NCBI GenBank assembly: GCA_003569145.1 | Contig: BGOH01000002.1 | Location: 1 to 64,000, forward strand | Direction: 5' to 3' | Length of the DNA: 64,000 nucleotides | DNA from: Clavibacter sp. | Lineage (GTDB): Bacteria > Actinomycetota > Actinomycetes > Nanopelagicales > Nanopelagicaceae | Part shown: one piece after another, positions 42,014-51,811 of the stretch | How the letters are laid out: each line of letters opens with the position of its first letter | Position numbering within the stretch: the first letter of the stretch is position 1 | Notes under the pieces: generated by a model | What the model was told of the DNA's origin: nothing | The model's database searches: none | What the model saw: only the letters and a program-made list of their open reading frames with translations | Program-made: the position numbers and the translations under genes

Positions 42014-42775
42014 TTACTCCTGGCTCTCTTTTCTCTCGCGTCTCCTCTGCTCATCTAAAGCTTCTTTAGCTTGTGAGGCATAGATATCAACATATTCTTG
42101 TCCTGAGAGCTCCTGCAATTTCTTCATCAGGGAATCTGTTGCCTTCCTTAACTCCTCAGGATCATTTGATTTATCCGGGGTTGGAAAATACATCGGCTCA
42201 CCAAAGACCATCTTTACTCGCATAATCTTTGGAATTACTTTTCCAGTTGGTTGAATCTCTGCAGTATGAAACATCGCTACCGGCACAATAGGAGCGCCAC
42301 TTTCCATAGCAAGTCTTGCGATTCCAGTTCTTCCTCTATAAAGCCGGCCATCTGGAGATCTAGTTCCCTCTGGATAAATTCCAATACAGCCGCCCTCTGC
42401 AAGAACAGAGAGTCCGGTAAGAAGTGCTGCCTCGCTTCTAGATCCTCCGGCTCGATCAACGGAGACTTGGCCAAGTGCAATAAAGGTCAACTTCTTTACT
42501 AGCCCCTTAAGCCCAGGAGATGTGAAGTATTCACTCTTGGCTAGAAAGGTTACTTTTCTTGGAATTACTAACGGCATAAATATTGAATCGCTAAAGGAGA
42601 GATGGTTTGAAGCAATAATTACTGGGCCGGTTGCAGGAACAAATCGAAGTCCTGAAACCTTTGGCCTAAATAGCAGGGTCAGCACTGGAAGCAGGAAAGA
42701 TTTAAGAAGGCCGTAGGCGATCTTGTCGCCAGCAACCATTGCTTCAACTTTATTCTTTTTTCGCCGTAGCGCCAT
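42014..42775 (-). CDS. 1-acyl-sn-glycerol-3-phosphate acyltransferase family protein
   Basis: ASNHLSFSDSIFMPL, YPEGTRSPDGRLYRGRTGIARLA. Confidence 0.92.
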   Translation of the reverse strand: MALRRKKNKVEAMVAGDKIAYGLLKSFLLPVLTLLFRPKVSGLRFVPATGPVIIASNHLSFSDSIFMPLVIPRKVTFLAKSEYFTSPGLKGLVKKLTFIALGQVSVDRAGGSRSEAALLTGLSVLAEGGCIGIYPEGTRSPDGRLYRGRTGIARLAMESGAPIVPVAMFHTAEIQPTGKVIPKIMRVKMVFGEPMYFPTPDKSNDPEELRKATDSLMKKLQELSGQEYVDIYASQAKEALDEQRRRERKESQE

Positions 42776-42813
42776 GGCCCTAATTTAGAGCCTTTTGCCC
42801 CTCTTATGACACT

Positions 42814-43926
42814 ATGCGTGTCGTGAGCGTAATTCCTAACCCGCAAGCTTTTTATCTGCCCAGCGGACCCATTGCAGTTTTGATGATCCATGGATTTAAC
42901 GGCTCTCCTGCATCGATAAAGCCTTGGGCGCAGGGCCTTGCAGATCATGGATTTAGCGTTGCAGCTCCATGTCTTCCAGGCCACGGCACTACTTGGGAAG
43001 ATATGAATAACACCACTTGGCAACAATGGTATGAAGAAGTTGATAGAGAATTTACAAAGTTAAAGCAAAAACATGAGCGCGTCTTTGTTGCTGGATTCTC
43101 TATGGGTGGTGCGCTCTCACTTCGTCTTGCAAGTATTAGAGGATCTGAGATTGAAGGTTTGATATTAATTAACCCTGCAATAAAAGATACCAGGCTTAGA
43201 GTAAAGCTTGTTCCACTCTTAAAGTATTTAGTTGGATCAATTAAAGGAAGTAGAAGTGATGTTGCAGCCCCCAACCCCCCGCGACATAGCTATCTAAGGA
43301 CTCCCCTAAAAGCATTTGATTCACTGCAAAAACTCTGGGCGTTAGTTAGGCAAGATCTATATTTAGTCGATCTACCTCTAATGGTTGGTTATTCAATCAA
43401 TGATCACGTTGTTGATCCCTCTAACTCTGAAGTAATTATTGATAACGTTTCATCAGTTGATATTAGAGAAGTAGTCTTTGAGAGATCGTTTCATAACGTG
43501 GCACTTGATTATGACCTTGATATTTTGATCGAAGAGAGCAGAGTCTTCATAAACGATGTATTAAGCGGCGAAGTTGAAAGAAGTGATAGCGGCAGCCTTG
43601 ATGCCCAATTTGAATCCATTGTTTCAGGGCTCTCACTTGATGAATCATCTCCCACTACTTTTCTTGATGAATTAGAGCAGATTGATGCAATTGAGAAATA
43701 CCCTGGAGATAATAAGGAGTTGCCGCAGCTAACTAGCATCCAACGAAGCGCTCTCCTTGGAGTAATTGGTGGGCCGATCTACATAATTGCAGTGCAGATT
43801 CTTGGTTTAGATCTTCTTGGCCTTGGTCCTTGGCCTGGAGGAATTGCTCTAGTTGCTGGAATTTTTGCTTTCTTCTACCAAATCAAGCCAGATGCAGATG
43901 AAGATGGAGATGGATCTGCGATATGA
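42814..43926 (+). CDS. alpha/beta hydrolase (carboxylesterase-like) with C-terminal membrane segment
   Basis: VLMIHGFNGSPASIKPWAQGLADHGFSVAAPCLPGHGTTWEDM, VAGFSMGGALSLRLAS; hydrophobic C-terminus. Confidence 0.88.
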   Translation: MRVVSVIPNPQAFYLPSGPIAVLMIHGFNGSPASIKPWAQGLADHGFSVAAPCLPGHGTTWEDMNNTTWQQWYEEVDREFTKLKQKHERVFVAGFSMGGALSLRLASIRGSEIEGLILINPAIKDTRLRVKLVPLLKYLVGSIKGSRSDVAAPNPPRHSYLRTPLKAFDSLQKLWALVRQDLYLVDLPLMVGYSINDHVVDPSNSEVIIDNVSSVDIREVVFERSFHNVALDYDLDILIEESRVFINDVLSGEVERSDSGSLDAQFESIVSGLSLDESSPTTFLDELEQIDAIEKYPGDNKELPQLTSIQRSALLGVIGGPIYIIAVQILGLDLLGLGPWPGGIALVAGIFAFFYQIKPDADEDGDGSAI

Positions 43927-44900
43927 GTGAGAATTTTCGTTGGGGAATCCTAGGAACTGGAGGCATTGCAAAGGCATTTGCTAAAGATCTGACCTTTACT
44001 AGCGGCCATGAAGTTAGCGCTGTTGGATCTCGCTCTTTAGATAAAGCTTTAGATTTCAGTAAAGAATATGGCGGCAGCGCCTATGGCAGCTATGAAGAGC
44101 TGGTGGCAAGTGATGTAGATGCTATTTATGTTGCAACGCCTCATCCCATGCATGAGCCAAACACTCTGCTTGCACTAAGTGCGGGTAAAGCTGTTCTCTG
44201 TGAGAAACCATTTGCCGTTAATGCAGCCCAATCAGCCAGGATGATTTCACTGGCAAAGCAAAAGAATCTACTCTTAGTTGAAGCGATGTGGTCTCGCTTC
44301 TTGCCACACTACCGACTTATCAGGCAATTACTCGCAGCTGGCGAGCTTGGTGAAATCATCTCTATCTCTGCCGATCATGGCCAATTCCTTCCGCTACCAA
44401 AACATTATCGTCTCCATGCTCCAGAGCTTGCAGGTGGCGCGCTTCTAGATCTTGGGGTCTATCCCATCTCACTTGCACATTTCATTCTAGGAAAACCTAA
44501 TGAAATTCAAGTTACTGCTGAACTTACAGATACTGGAGTGGATGGCCATTGCTCAATATTTTTTGATTATCCAAGCGGCGCTGTAGCAAATTTATCCTGC
44601 ACCATGTTAGTTAAGACTCCATGCGTGGCAGAGATAATTGGTAGCAAAGCTCGGATAGAAATTGATAGCACTTTCTATAATCCAGCGAGTATGCGCCTGA
44701 TAAAAACTAGTGGTGAGGTAATTGAATATCCGAGAAATTATGAAGGCCATGGTCTTCGAGAGCAGGCCATTGAATTTGCCAAGCTTTATAGAGCTGGCGC
44801 AAAAGAATCAGATTTAATAACCCATCAAGATAGCCAAGAGATTATGGAGATCATGGATCAGATAAGAAGTGAAATTGGAGTTAAATACCCCTTTGAGTAG
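43923..44900 (+). CDS. Gfo/Idh/MocA family oxidoreductase
   Basis: WGILGTGGIAKAFAKDL, CEKPFAVNAAQ. Confidence 0.92.
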   Translation: MSENFRWGILGTGGIAKAFAKDLTFTSGHEVSAVGSRSLDKALDFSKEYGGSAYGSYEELVASDVDAIYVATPHPMHEPNTLLALSAGKAVLCEKPFAVNAAQSARMISLAKQKNLLLVEAMWSRFLPHYRLIRQLLAAGELGEIISISADHGQFLPLPKHYRLHAPELAGGALLDLGVYPISLAHFILGKPNEIQVTAELTDTGVDGHCSIFFDYPSGAVANLSCTMLVKTPCVAEIIGSKARIEIDSTFYNPASMRLIKTSGEVIEYPRNYEGHGLREQAIEFAKLYRAGAKESDLITHQDSQEIMEIMDQIRSEIGVKYPFE

Positions 44901-44902
44901 CT

Positions 44903-45847
44903 CTAGTTTCTAGCTAGATCAGCAACTCCAACTAGTCCCGCATCATTTCCTAACACCGCAGAGACAATAACCGGAGCTGGACGCTTGCCGGTAAAAGGAA
45001 TCAGTTCATTCATCGCTTGCCTTGTTGGATTTAAGAGAATATCTCCGGCATCTATTACTCCCCCGCCGATAATAAATGCCTCTGGATCAAGGGATGCAAC
45101 CAGGGATGCGCATAGTGCGCCAAGCCACTGGCCGGTGGTGTTAAAGGCAGCAATTGCAACGCTATCGCCATCTCTTGCAGCATCGCTTATGTGTTTTCCA
45201 GTTAGCCCATCAATACTTGAATCACCTCTTGCTAATAGGTTTCTAGCCAAATCTGGTGAGGCAGCAATAGCTTCGCGGGCATGACGCAGAAGTGCATTTC
45301 CTGAGGCATATTGCTCAAAGCATCCTCTAACGCCGCAGCCGCAGAGGTGTCCATTTGGAACTGCTCTGGTGTGACCAAACTCTGCGCCAATTCCATAGGC
45401 ACCGCGATAGAGCTGATCATTAACAATTAATCCGCCACCTAAGCCAGTTCCTACAGTTAACATAATTACGGTGTGAAAATCTCTACCCGCACCAAATTTC
45501 TTCTCGCCCCATGCTGCGCTATTTGCATCATTTTCTAGAACAACTCTTCTGCCAATTTTCTTCTCTAGCTGCTCAGTAAGGTTGACGCCATTCCACCCAG
45601 CAATATTTGGAGTTGCAAGCATTGTTTTGCGATCTGATGAAATAAATCCTGCAGCGCTAACGCCAACTGCTGAAATATCAAACTCTGAAATTAACTCGAG
45701 TGCTAGCTCTGCAATTGTGTCAGTTAGGGCCTGACCGCCTTGAGGTGGAGTCTGTTTGCGAGCGCTCTTTACTATTTTGCCGGATGAGTCAACGACTCCG
45801 CCAAGAACTTTGGTACCACCAACATCGATACCAAGTGCCAGAGACAT
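44903..45847 (-). CDS. ROK family glucokinase
   Basis: LGIDVGGTKVLGGVVD, CGCGVRGCFEQYASGNAL. Confidence 0.93.
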   Translation of the reverse strand: MSLALGIDVGGTKVLGGVVDSSGKIVKSARKQTPPQGGQALTDTIAELALELISEFDISAVGVSAAGFISSDRKTMLATPNIAGWNGVNLTEQLEKKIGRRVVLENDANSAAWGEKKFGAGRDFHTVIMLTVGTGLGGGLIVNDQLYRGAYGIGAEFGHTRAVPNGHLCGCGVRGCFEQYASGNALLRHAREAIAASPDLARNLLARGDSSIDGLTGKHISDAARDGDSVAIAAFNTTGQWLGALCASLVASLDPEAFIIGGGVIDAGDILLNPTRQAMNELIPFTGKRPAPVIVSAVLGNDAGLVGVADLARN

Positions 45848-46285
45848 TTAACCTTCGAGTTTCTGCTTTAACTCAGATAGAGATTGCTCAATAGTTGTCT
45901 TCTCTACTTTGCGTCTCATCAAATCAGGAACTGGCATACTTAACGCGGTAGTAAGTGAGTAGGTGACAGTTACTGAGTCATCACCATTATCTTTAATCTC
46001 ATACTTGCCATCCATCTGAGTCATCAGATCTGCCTCTTCAAGTGAGAAAGAGATTTCATTGGGAGCCTTGCTCCAGTCATAAACTAGCGTTGGACGATCT
46101 TTTAGAACTCCTGCTTCAACTTTCAGCGTTAGCTTTGTAGGGCGAGATGAAGAATCACGCTCCAAGACCTCGACAGTTTTAATTGCACTTGACCAGCTGG
46201 GATAACCTTCAAGATTGAAGAGAATTTCGCGTACCTGCTCGATTGGAGCCTGGATTTGGGTTGAGTGAGATGAGATATCGGCCAT
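45848..46285 (-). CDS. SRPBCC family protein
   Basis: THSTQIQAPIEQVREILFNLEGYPSWSSAIKTVEVLERD-type pattern (track: SSHSTQIQAPIEQVREILFNLEGYPSW). Confidence 0.8.
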   Translation of the reverse strand: MADISSHSTQIQAPIEQVREILFNLEGYPSWSSAIKTVEVLERDSSSRPTKLTLKVEAGVLKDRPTLVYDWSKAPNEISFSLEEADLMTQMDGKYEIKDNGDDSVTVTYSLTTALSMPVPDLMRRKVEKTTIEQSLSELKQKLEG

Positions 46286-46306
46286 GGGCAGAGGCTACCT
46301 CTTCCC

Positions 46307-46322
46307 GTTACCTACCAGTAAC
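46307..46322. promoter_or_regulatory. operator-like dyad between the SRPBCC gene and fadD
   Basis: GTTACCTACCAGTAAC; 14/16 identical to the fadA dyad core. Confidence 0.6.
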
Positions 46323-46338
46323 CGCTAATTTTGCCCCC

Positions 46339-48126
46339 ATGAGCGAATACTTCATTCCGGCCCTAGAGCCAAAAGCAACCCAAGGAAACCTAACTAACTT
46401 AGTAGCTGAGAGAGCCTGGTTTGAACCAGAGCGAATCTTGGTCTCGCGTCCACTCGGTGATGGTTGGCAGCCGGTAAGCGCTCGTGAATTTGAAGCAGAG
46501 ATTCGCGCCACAGCTAAAGGTCTTATTGCATCTGGAATCGGATTAGGCGATCGCGTAGCAATTATGGCTCGCACTCGTTATGAATGGACCGTTCTAGATT
46601 TTGCTATCTGGTTTGCTGGCGCAGTAACAGTTCCAATTTATGAAACTTCATCTCCTGAGCAAGTTGATTGGATTCTCTCGGACTCAGCCTCGGTTGCGAT
46701 CATTGTTGAAACCCCACAACTTCGCGAAACTGTAACCCCCGTTCTAAATAGCAATGTCAAGAATTGTTGGGTGATGACTGAGAATGTTCTAGCGCAACTT
46801 GCATATCTTGGCCGCGATATCTCTGATCAAGAAATTGATAATCGTAGAAATGCGCTAACTCCAGATTCTCTTGCAACACTTATCTATACCTCTGGAACAA
46901 CTGGAAAGCCAAAGGGCGTAACACTTACCCATGGAAACTTTTTATCAGAGTGTGGAAATGTAGTTATGGGCGCTGCTGACTTATTTATGAAAGCTGGCGG
47001 TTCAACTCTGCTATTTCTTCCCGTTGCTCACGTCTTTGGTCGCATGGTGCAGATTGGCGCTATTCGCGCAGGTCTACATCTTGCGCACTGTCCAGATCCT
47101 GTTGGCAGACTTCCAATCGACCTTGCATCATTTAAACCAACCTTCGTTCTTGCTGTGCCAAGAATTTTTGAAAAGGTTTATAACGGAGCTGAGGCAAAAG
47201 CTGACGCAGCAGGAAAGGGTGCAATCTTTCGCAAGGCTGCAGCTATCGCTGTGGAATACAGCAAATCACTCGATAATGGCGGCCCGTCTCTAACCCTTAA
47301 GTTAAAACATGGTCTCTTTGATAAATTGGTTTATTCCAAGATTAGACACGGTCTTGGCGGAAGGGTTGAGGCAGCGATATCAGGTGGTGCTCCACTCGGT
47401 GAGCGTTTAGGCCACTTCTATCGCGGCGCTGGAGTTAGAGTCCTTGAGGGTTATGGCTTAACTGAAACCACCGCTGGCGCAACTCTTAATTTATCTACTG
47501 CTCATAAGGTTGGTTCAGTTGGAAAACCGATCCCAGGAACCACAATCAAGATTGCCGAAGATGGCGAAGTCTTAATTAAGGGCCCAATTGTTATGCGCGG
47601 GTATTGGCAAAATGATGCGGCTAATAAAGAAGTTTTCACCGATGATGGATATTTCCGCTCCGGTGATTTAGGAAAACTAGATGAAGAGGGCTTCCTCTAT
47701 ATCGTGGGTCGAAAGAAAGAACTGATTGTTACATCAGGTGGAAAGAATGTTGCCCCTGCAGTTCTTGAAGATCGCTTACGCGCCCATCCACTAGTTAGCC
47801 AATGCATAGTGGTTGGCGATAACCAGCCATATATCGCTGCACTAGTAACTATCGACCCTGATTCACTCAAGGGTTGGATCACTGCAAACAAGAAGGATGG
47901 TGCAACTCTCGCGGAGCTCACCAATGATCCTGATCTAATTGCAGTCATTCAAACTGCAGTTGATGAAGCTAACAAGGCAGTAAGCCGTGCTGAGTCAATT
48001 CGTAAGTTCACAATCTTGCCGGTTGATTTCACCATCGCCGGAGGTCATTTGACTGCCAAGTTGTCAGTTAAGCGTCACGTAGTCCATAAAGAGTTCGCGG
48101 CCGAGATCGCCGAACTCTTTGGCTAA
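46339..48126 (+). CDS. long-chain acyl-CoA synthetase (FadD15-like)
   Basis: LIYTSGTTGKPKGVTLTHGNF, GYGLTETTAGATLN; ATG at 46339 chosen over the track start, which lies in the divergent gene. Confidence 0.94.
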   Translation: MSEYFIPALEPKATQGNLTNLVAERAWFEPERILVSRPLGDGWQPVSAREFEAEIRATAKGLIASGIGLGDRVAIMARTRYEWTVLDFAIWFAGAVTVPIYETSSPEQVDWILSDSASVAIIVETPQLRETVTPVLNSNVKNCWVMTENVLAQLAYLGRDISDQEIDNRRNALTPDSLATLIYTSGTTGKPKGVTLTHGNFLSECGNVVMGAADLFMKAGGSTLLFLPVAHVFGRMVQIGAIRAGLHLAHCPDPVGRLPIDLASFKPTFVLAVPRIFEKVYNGAEAKADAAGKGAIFRKAAAIAVEYSKSLDNGGPSLTLKLKHGLFDKLVYSKIRHGLGGRVEAAISGGAPLGERLGHFYRGAGVRVLEGYGLTETTAGATLNLSTAHKVGSVGKPIPGTTIKIAEDGEVLIKGPIVMRGYWQNDAANKEVFTDDGYFRSGDLGKLDEEGFLYIVGRKKELIVTSGGKNVAPAVLEDRLRAHPLVSQCIVVGDNQPYIAALVTIDPDSLKGWITANKKDGATLAELTNDPDLIAVIQTAVDEANKAVSRAESIRKFTILPVDFTIAGGHLTAKLSVKRHVVHKEFAAEIAELFG

Positions 48127-48724
48127 ATCTAAACCAGAGACCCAAGAGAGCACTCTTCGCCTAGATTTGGCTCGCCGTCTCCATGAGACTTTGGCCCAAG
48201 ATCTAGCTGTAATTGGCTATCAGCTCGATGAATTAATTGGTGATGCAAATTTAGGCAAGAAGCATCGAATAGCGCTGCGCAAGATTCGATTTTCTATAAG
48301 CCAAACGACTAAGTCTTTTCGCGATCAGATCTACCAATTAAAGCTCACCTCAAGGCAACAACTATCCAAGCAAGTAGTAGAGATATTAGGTGAGATCAAG
48401 CTAGCGGCCGACTTTACCTATCCAGAATTTGATCCAGCCGTTGAAGAGGCCTTAAGTCAGATCATTTTGGAGCTAGCAAGAAATACATCTCGCCACTCAA
48501 AGGCAACTTGCTTCTATCTCAACTTTAAAGAGAATGAAGAGAGCATCGAGTTTGAAATCGGCGATGATGGAATTGGTGGAGTTAAACCTAAAGATTTTCG
48601 ATTTGGTTTAGCAAGTATTGATGAACTACTAATCAAAATCTCTTCTTCCTACTCCAGCTCCTCAAAGAGTGATGGTAGTAGCTTCAAATTCCAGATTAGG
48701 AAATCTGGGGGCAATAATGCTTAA
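48119..48724 (+). CDS. cytosolic histidine kinase (HisKA_3/HATPase type) without sensor domain
   Basis: LARRLHETLAQDLAVIGYQLDEL (H-box), LARNTSRHSKA (N-box), DDGIGG, FGLASI. Confidence 0.85.
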   Translation: MAKSKPETQESTLRLDLARRLHETLAQDLAVIGYQLDELIGDANLGKKHRIALRKIRFSISQTTKSFRDQIYQLKLTSRQQLSKQVVEILGEIKLAADFTYPEFDPAVEEALSQIILELARNTSRHSKATCFYLNFKENEESIEFEIGDDGIGGVKPKDFRFGLASIDELLIKISSSYSSSSKSDGSSFKFQIRKSGGNNA

Positions 48725-49331
48725 GGTATTGGTAGTCGATGATCACACTATGGTTAGAGAAGGCCTGCGCCGTTTAATTGCTCGCGACGAAGAAATCTGT
48801 GTGATTGGCGAAGCAGGATCTAAGAGAGAAGCATTTGCTCAGATATCGCATCTAAACCCTGATGTGATTGTTGTTGATTTAAATCTGCCTGATGGCAATG
48901 GCCTTGAAGTGGTGGCTTGGGCCAGATCTATCTCGCAGCGTATTGGAATAGTGGTTTTAACTATGTCTAATATGCCAGAGCATGTTCTAGCATCAATGCA
49001 ATCAGGGGCGAGCTCTCATGTTGATAAAGCATCGCCAAGCAGTGAGTTACTAAGCGCCATCAAGGCAAGTTCAGTTAAGCCTTTAAGTTTTACCGCAAGA
49101 AAGTTGACGCAAGCAATCGATGCTAAAAATCGAGAAGTAGGCCTTACTCCAAGAGAGCTAGAGATCCTTGAAAAGCTTCCAACCGGGGACACTGTCCTTG
49201 AAATAGCAGCTCAATTATTTGTAACCGAGTCAACAGTAAAGACTCACCTGGCATCAATTTATAAGAAGTTTGGCGCAAAAAATCGCGTTCAATGTATAAA
49301 CACAGCTAGGAAAACTGGCCTACTTCCCTGA
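48717..49331 (+). CDS. NarL/LuxR family response regulator
   Basis: VLVVDDHTMVREGLRRLI, VIVVDLNLPDGNGLEV, LTPRELEIL...VTESTVKTHLASIYKKFGAKNR; ATG at 48717. Confidence 0.93.
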   Translation: MLKVLVVDDHTMVREGLRRLIARDEEICVIGEAGSKREAFAQISHLNPDVIVVDLNLPDGNGLEVVAWARSISQRIGIVVLTMSNMPEHVLASMQSGASSHVDKASPSSELLSAIKASSVKPLSFTARKLTQAIDAKNREVGLTPRELEILEKLPTGDTVLEIAAQLFVTESTVKTHLASIYKKFGAKNRVQCINTARKTGLLP

Positions 49332-50469
49332 TATTTCCAATAGTTCATTAAAGGCGCTTGACCAAATATCCCAACTCCAATTGCTCTCAACCCAAGCCCT
49401 TCCGGCCTCGCCCATCTCTCTTGCTACCTTCGGATTATCTATTAAAGAAAGCACTCGATTAGCAATCTGATCGATATCCATGCCATCTACAACATATCCA
49501 GTTCTGCCATCAATGAGTGCATCGGGGGCTCCCCCAGAGTTCCAGCAATAACTGGAAGAGCGCAGGCACTTGCCTCTAGATAAACAATTCCAAGGCCTTC
49601 TACTTCAAGACCCATTAGGCGAGATCTTGATGGCATTACAAATAGATCTGCCGCGTTTAGATACTTTGGAAGATCTGCATAGGCAATACTTCCAAGAAAA
49701 ATCACTGAGTCTTCTATGCCATATTTGCAACTAGCGAATCAAGCTTTGCTTTTCGAGGACCTTGGCCAATAAATAGTAATTTAGCATCAGGCCGCTTAGC
49801 CAGAATCTTAGGCATCGCGGTAATCAACCTATCTTGACCTTTTCTATGGACTAATCTTCCAACCGATAAAATTAAGGGCTCAGAACCAATCTTTAATTCA
49901 GATCTGAGGGCGTTAACCTTTGATGGATCTCGCTCTGGCTTAAAGTGATTTATATCGATTCCAGGAGCGATTTTTACTAACTTAGCCTTATCTTTAAAGT
50001 GCTTCTCCATGACTGATCCGGTGTAATCGCCTAGAAAGGTTAGAACATCTACGCTTCTAGAAATCTCCTTCATTGCAAAGTTAAAGGGAAACACCTTTGA
50101 CCACCAGACCTCATGACCATGGCTTAAGGCAACAATTTTCTTGACATTACCGACTCTTAAAAACCTGGCAGAGATTGCAAGTGGAGCTGCAGCTCCAAAC
50201 CAAATTTTCTCAATTTGGCTCTGTTTTATAACTCTTCTAACTGCCCTTATTACCCGAGGGGTTGGCAGCAATATCTTGGATGAATCGCGAATAACCTTGA
50301 CGCCAAAGTTTTCAAGCCACTTCTGATCAAAGCTCTCACTGCCAATTTGCTTTGAGGTATAAACAATAACTTCGCCTTTTGGCATTCTTTCAAGTAGGCC
50401 AATAATGAAAGTTTCTATTCCTCCTGCGCGCGGGCCAAAGTCATTGGTCAGAAGCAATATTGAAGGCAT
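49320..50469 (-). CDS. glycosyltransferase family 4, PimB'-like mannosyltransferase, two frameshifts (~49539, ~49725)
   Basis: FGPRAGGIETFIIGLLERMP, VGRLVHRKGQDRLI; fadD15-pimB'-NlpC order as in Mycobacterium; manual C-terminal extension to TAG at 49320. Confidence 0.85.
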
Positions 50470-50491
50470 TATTAAATTCTACTGATCAACT

Positions 50492-51509
50492 CTAGAGTCG
50501 ACGCGCTCCTACATACTTTTTCCGACCAAAGTAGTTTCCAAACTCTGCAATCTGCACTTTAGCTCCAGGTCTTGGCGCATGAACCATCTTGTTCTTGCCA
50601 ATATAAATCCCAACGTGAGATATGGGAGTGCCGAAGAAGACTAGGTCGCCTGCTTGGAGATTATTTCTTGATATCGATCTTCCGTAGCCAAATTGCGCCC
50701 GGGAGGAGTGTGGCAATTTAACCCCAGCTCTTTGGAAAGAGCGCATAGTTAGCCCTGAGCAATCCCAACGAATTGGACCTGCTGCTCCCCAGACATAGTT
50801 ATCTCCAATTTGTTGCACTGCGTAACGAAGGGCAGTTCCAGCTCTTCCTGATACGGCATTGGCAAGCTTTGCCTGCTCTTTTGAATATCTCTGTCGCTCC
50901 GCTGCATCCATCGCCTGAAGCTTGAGAATTTTCTCTCGATCTGCTTTCTCCAGTTTTGATAATAACTTTTCAGCTTGCGCAAGTTTGGCTTCAACTTGAG
51001 CTGCTTGAGCGCGATAGCGCGCCTCTGCGGCTTGAACTAATCTAACTTTGTCGCTGACTGTTAGTGATGTGGCATCAAGGCGCTGCTTGGCAGTGGCATA
51101 CTTTCGAAGCTCTAGCGATTGTTTTCTAGTTACATCCTCTAGCGAGCCAGCAGCTGAGAGATAAAGGGATGGATCCGAGGAGAAGAGCAGTTCTAAACCT
51201 TCACCGAGTCCCGTTGATTTATAGCGAGCAACTGCAATTGCTGATAGTGATTTCTCAATCGATTCAACGCTAGCTTTTTGAAGATCTGCCTCTTGGCGCA
51301 CTGACTCCAATTGAGATTTAAGTCTGGCTAATTGAATCTTGGCAGCTTGGGCATTCTCTCCGGCTTCAGCGGCATCTTCTTGAAGGCGTTCAACCTCTGC
51401 CCGGACTGCAACTAAGTCAGCGCTCGGGGCAGCGCTAGATGTTGGAAGAAGGGTGATGGCTAGAACTAGAGCCAAAGAAAGGCGTTAGCCACCGAAGAGC
51501 CAATTTCAT
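50492..51509 (-). CDS. NlpC/P60 peptidoglycan endopeptidase with coiled-coil N-terminus (probable frameshift in signal peptide near 51476)
   Basis: WDCSGLTMRSFQRAGVKLPHSSRAQF; MKLALRWLTPF(L)ALVLAITLLPTSSA signal if one T is removed. Confidence 0.9.
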
Positions 51510-51541
51510 CGCGTTAGGCTAACTGCGAAAGTAAGGCCAGC

Positions 51542-51811
51542 TCAACCTGAAAGGGCTTGATTTGCCTGTGAATTATCACTTTCTGTCTCAATTTGAGCGT
51601 AGCGAAGAGGAGGAATCATTCCCCGTGAGGAGAGAAGATCAATTACACGCGCCTCCTCAAGACCAAGCTCAGAAGGCTCATGGCTCTGATTACTTGGGGC
51701 TGAAATTAGGACGGAAACTACGCAATCTTTACATGCGATATCTCGCATGATGCAACTATCGCAATCAATAATCATGAAGGCAACGATAGAGAGCGGCACT
51801 GACATCATCAC
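51542..51811 (-). CDS. small conserved Cys-rich-motif protein of unknown function
   Basis: DCDSCIMRDIACKDCVVSVLI motif; located next to the NlpC/P60 gene. Confidence 0.65.
   Translation of the reverse strand: MMMSVPLSIVAFMIIDCDSCIMRDIACKDCVVSVLISAPSNQSHEPSELGLEEARVIDLLSSRGMIPPLRYAQIETESDNSQANQALSG

Noticed and set aside
51513-51523. GTTAGGCTAAC, resembling the core of a DtxR/IdeR box
   Set aside because: Only the short core matches and the outer arms do not. On the minus strand TAGCCT sits 6-7 nt before the corrected ATG of the NlpC/P60 gene, so a leaderless -10 element explains it equally well.
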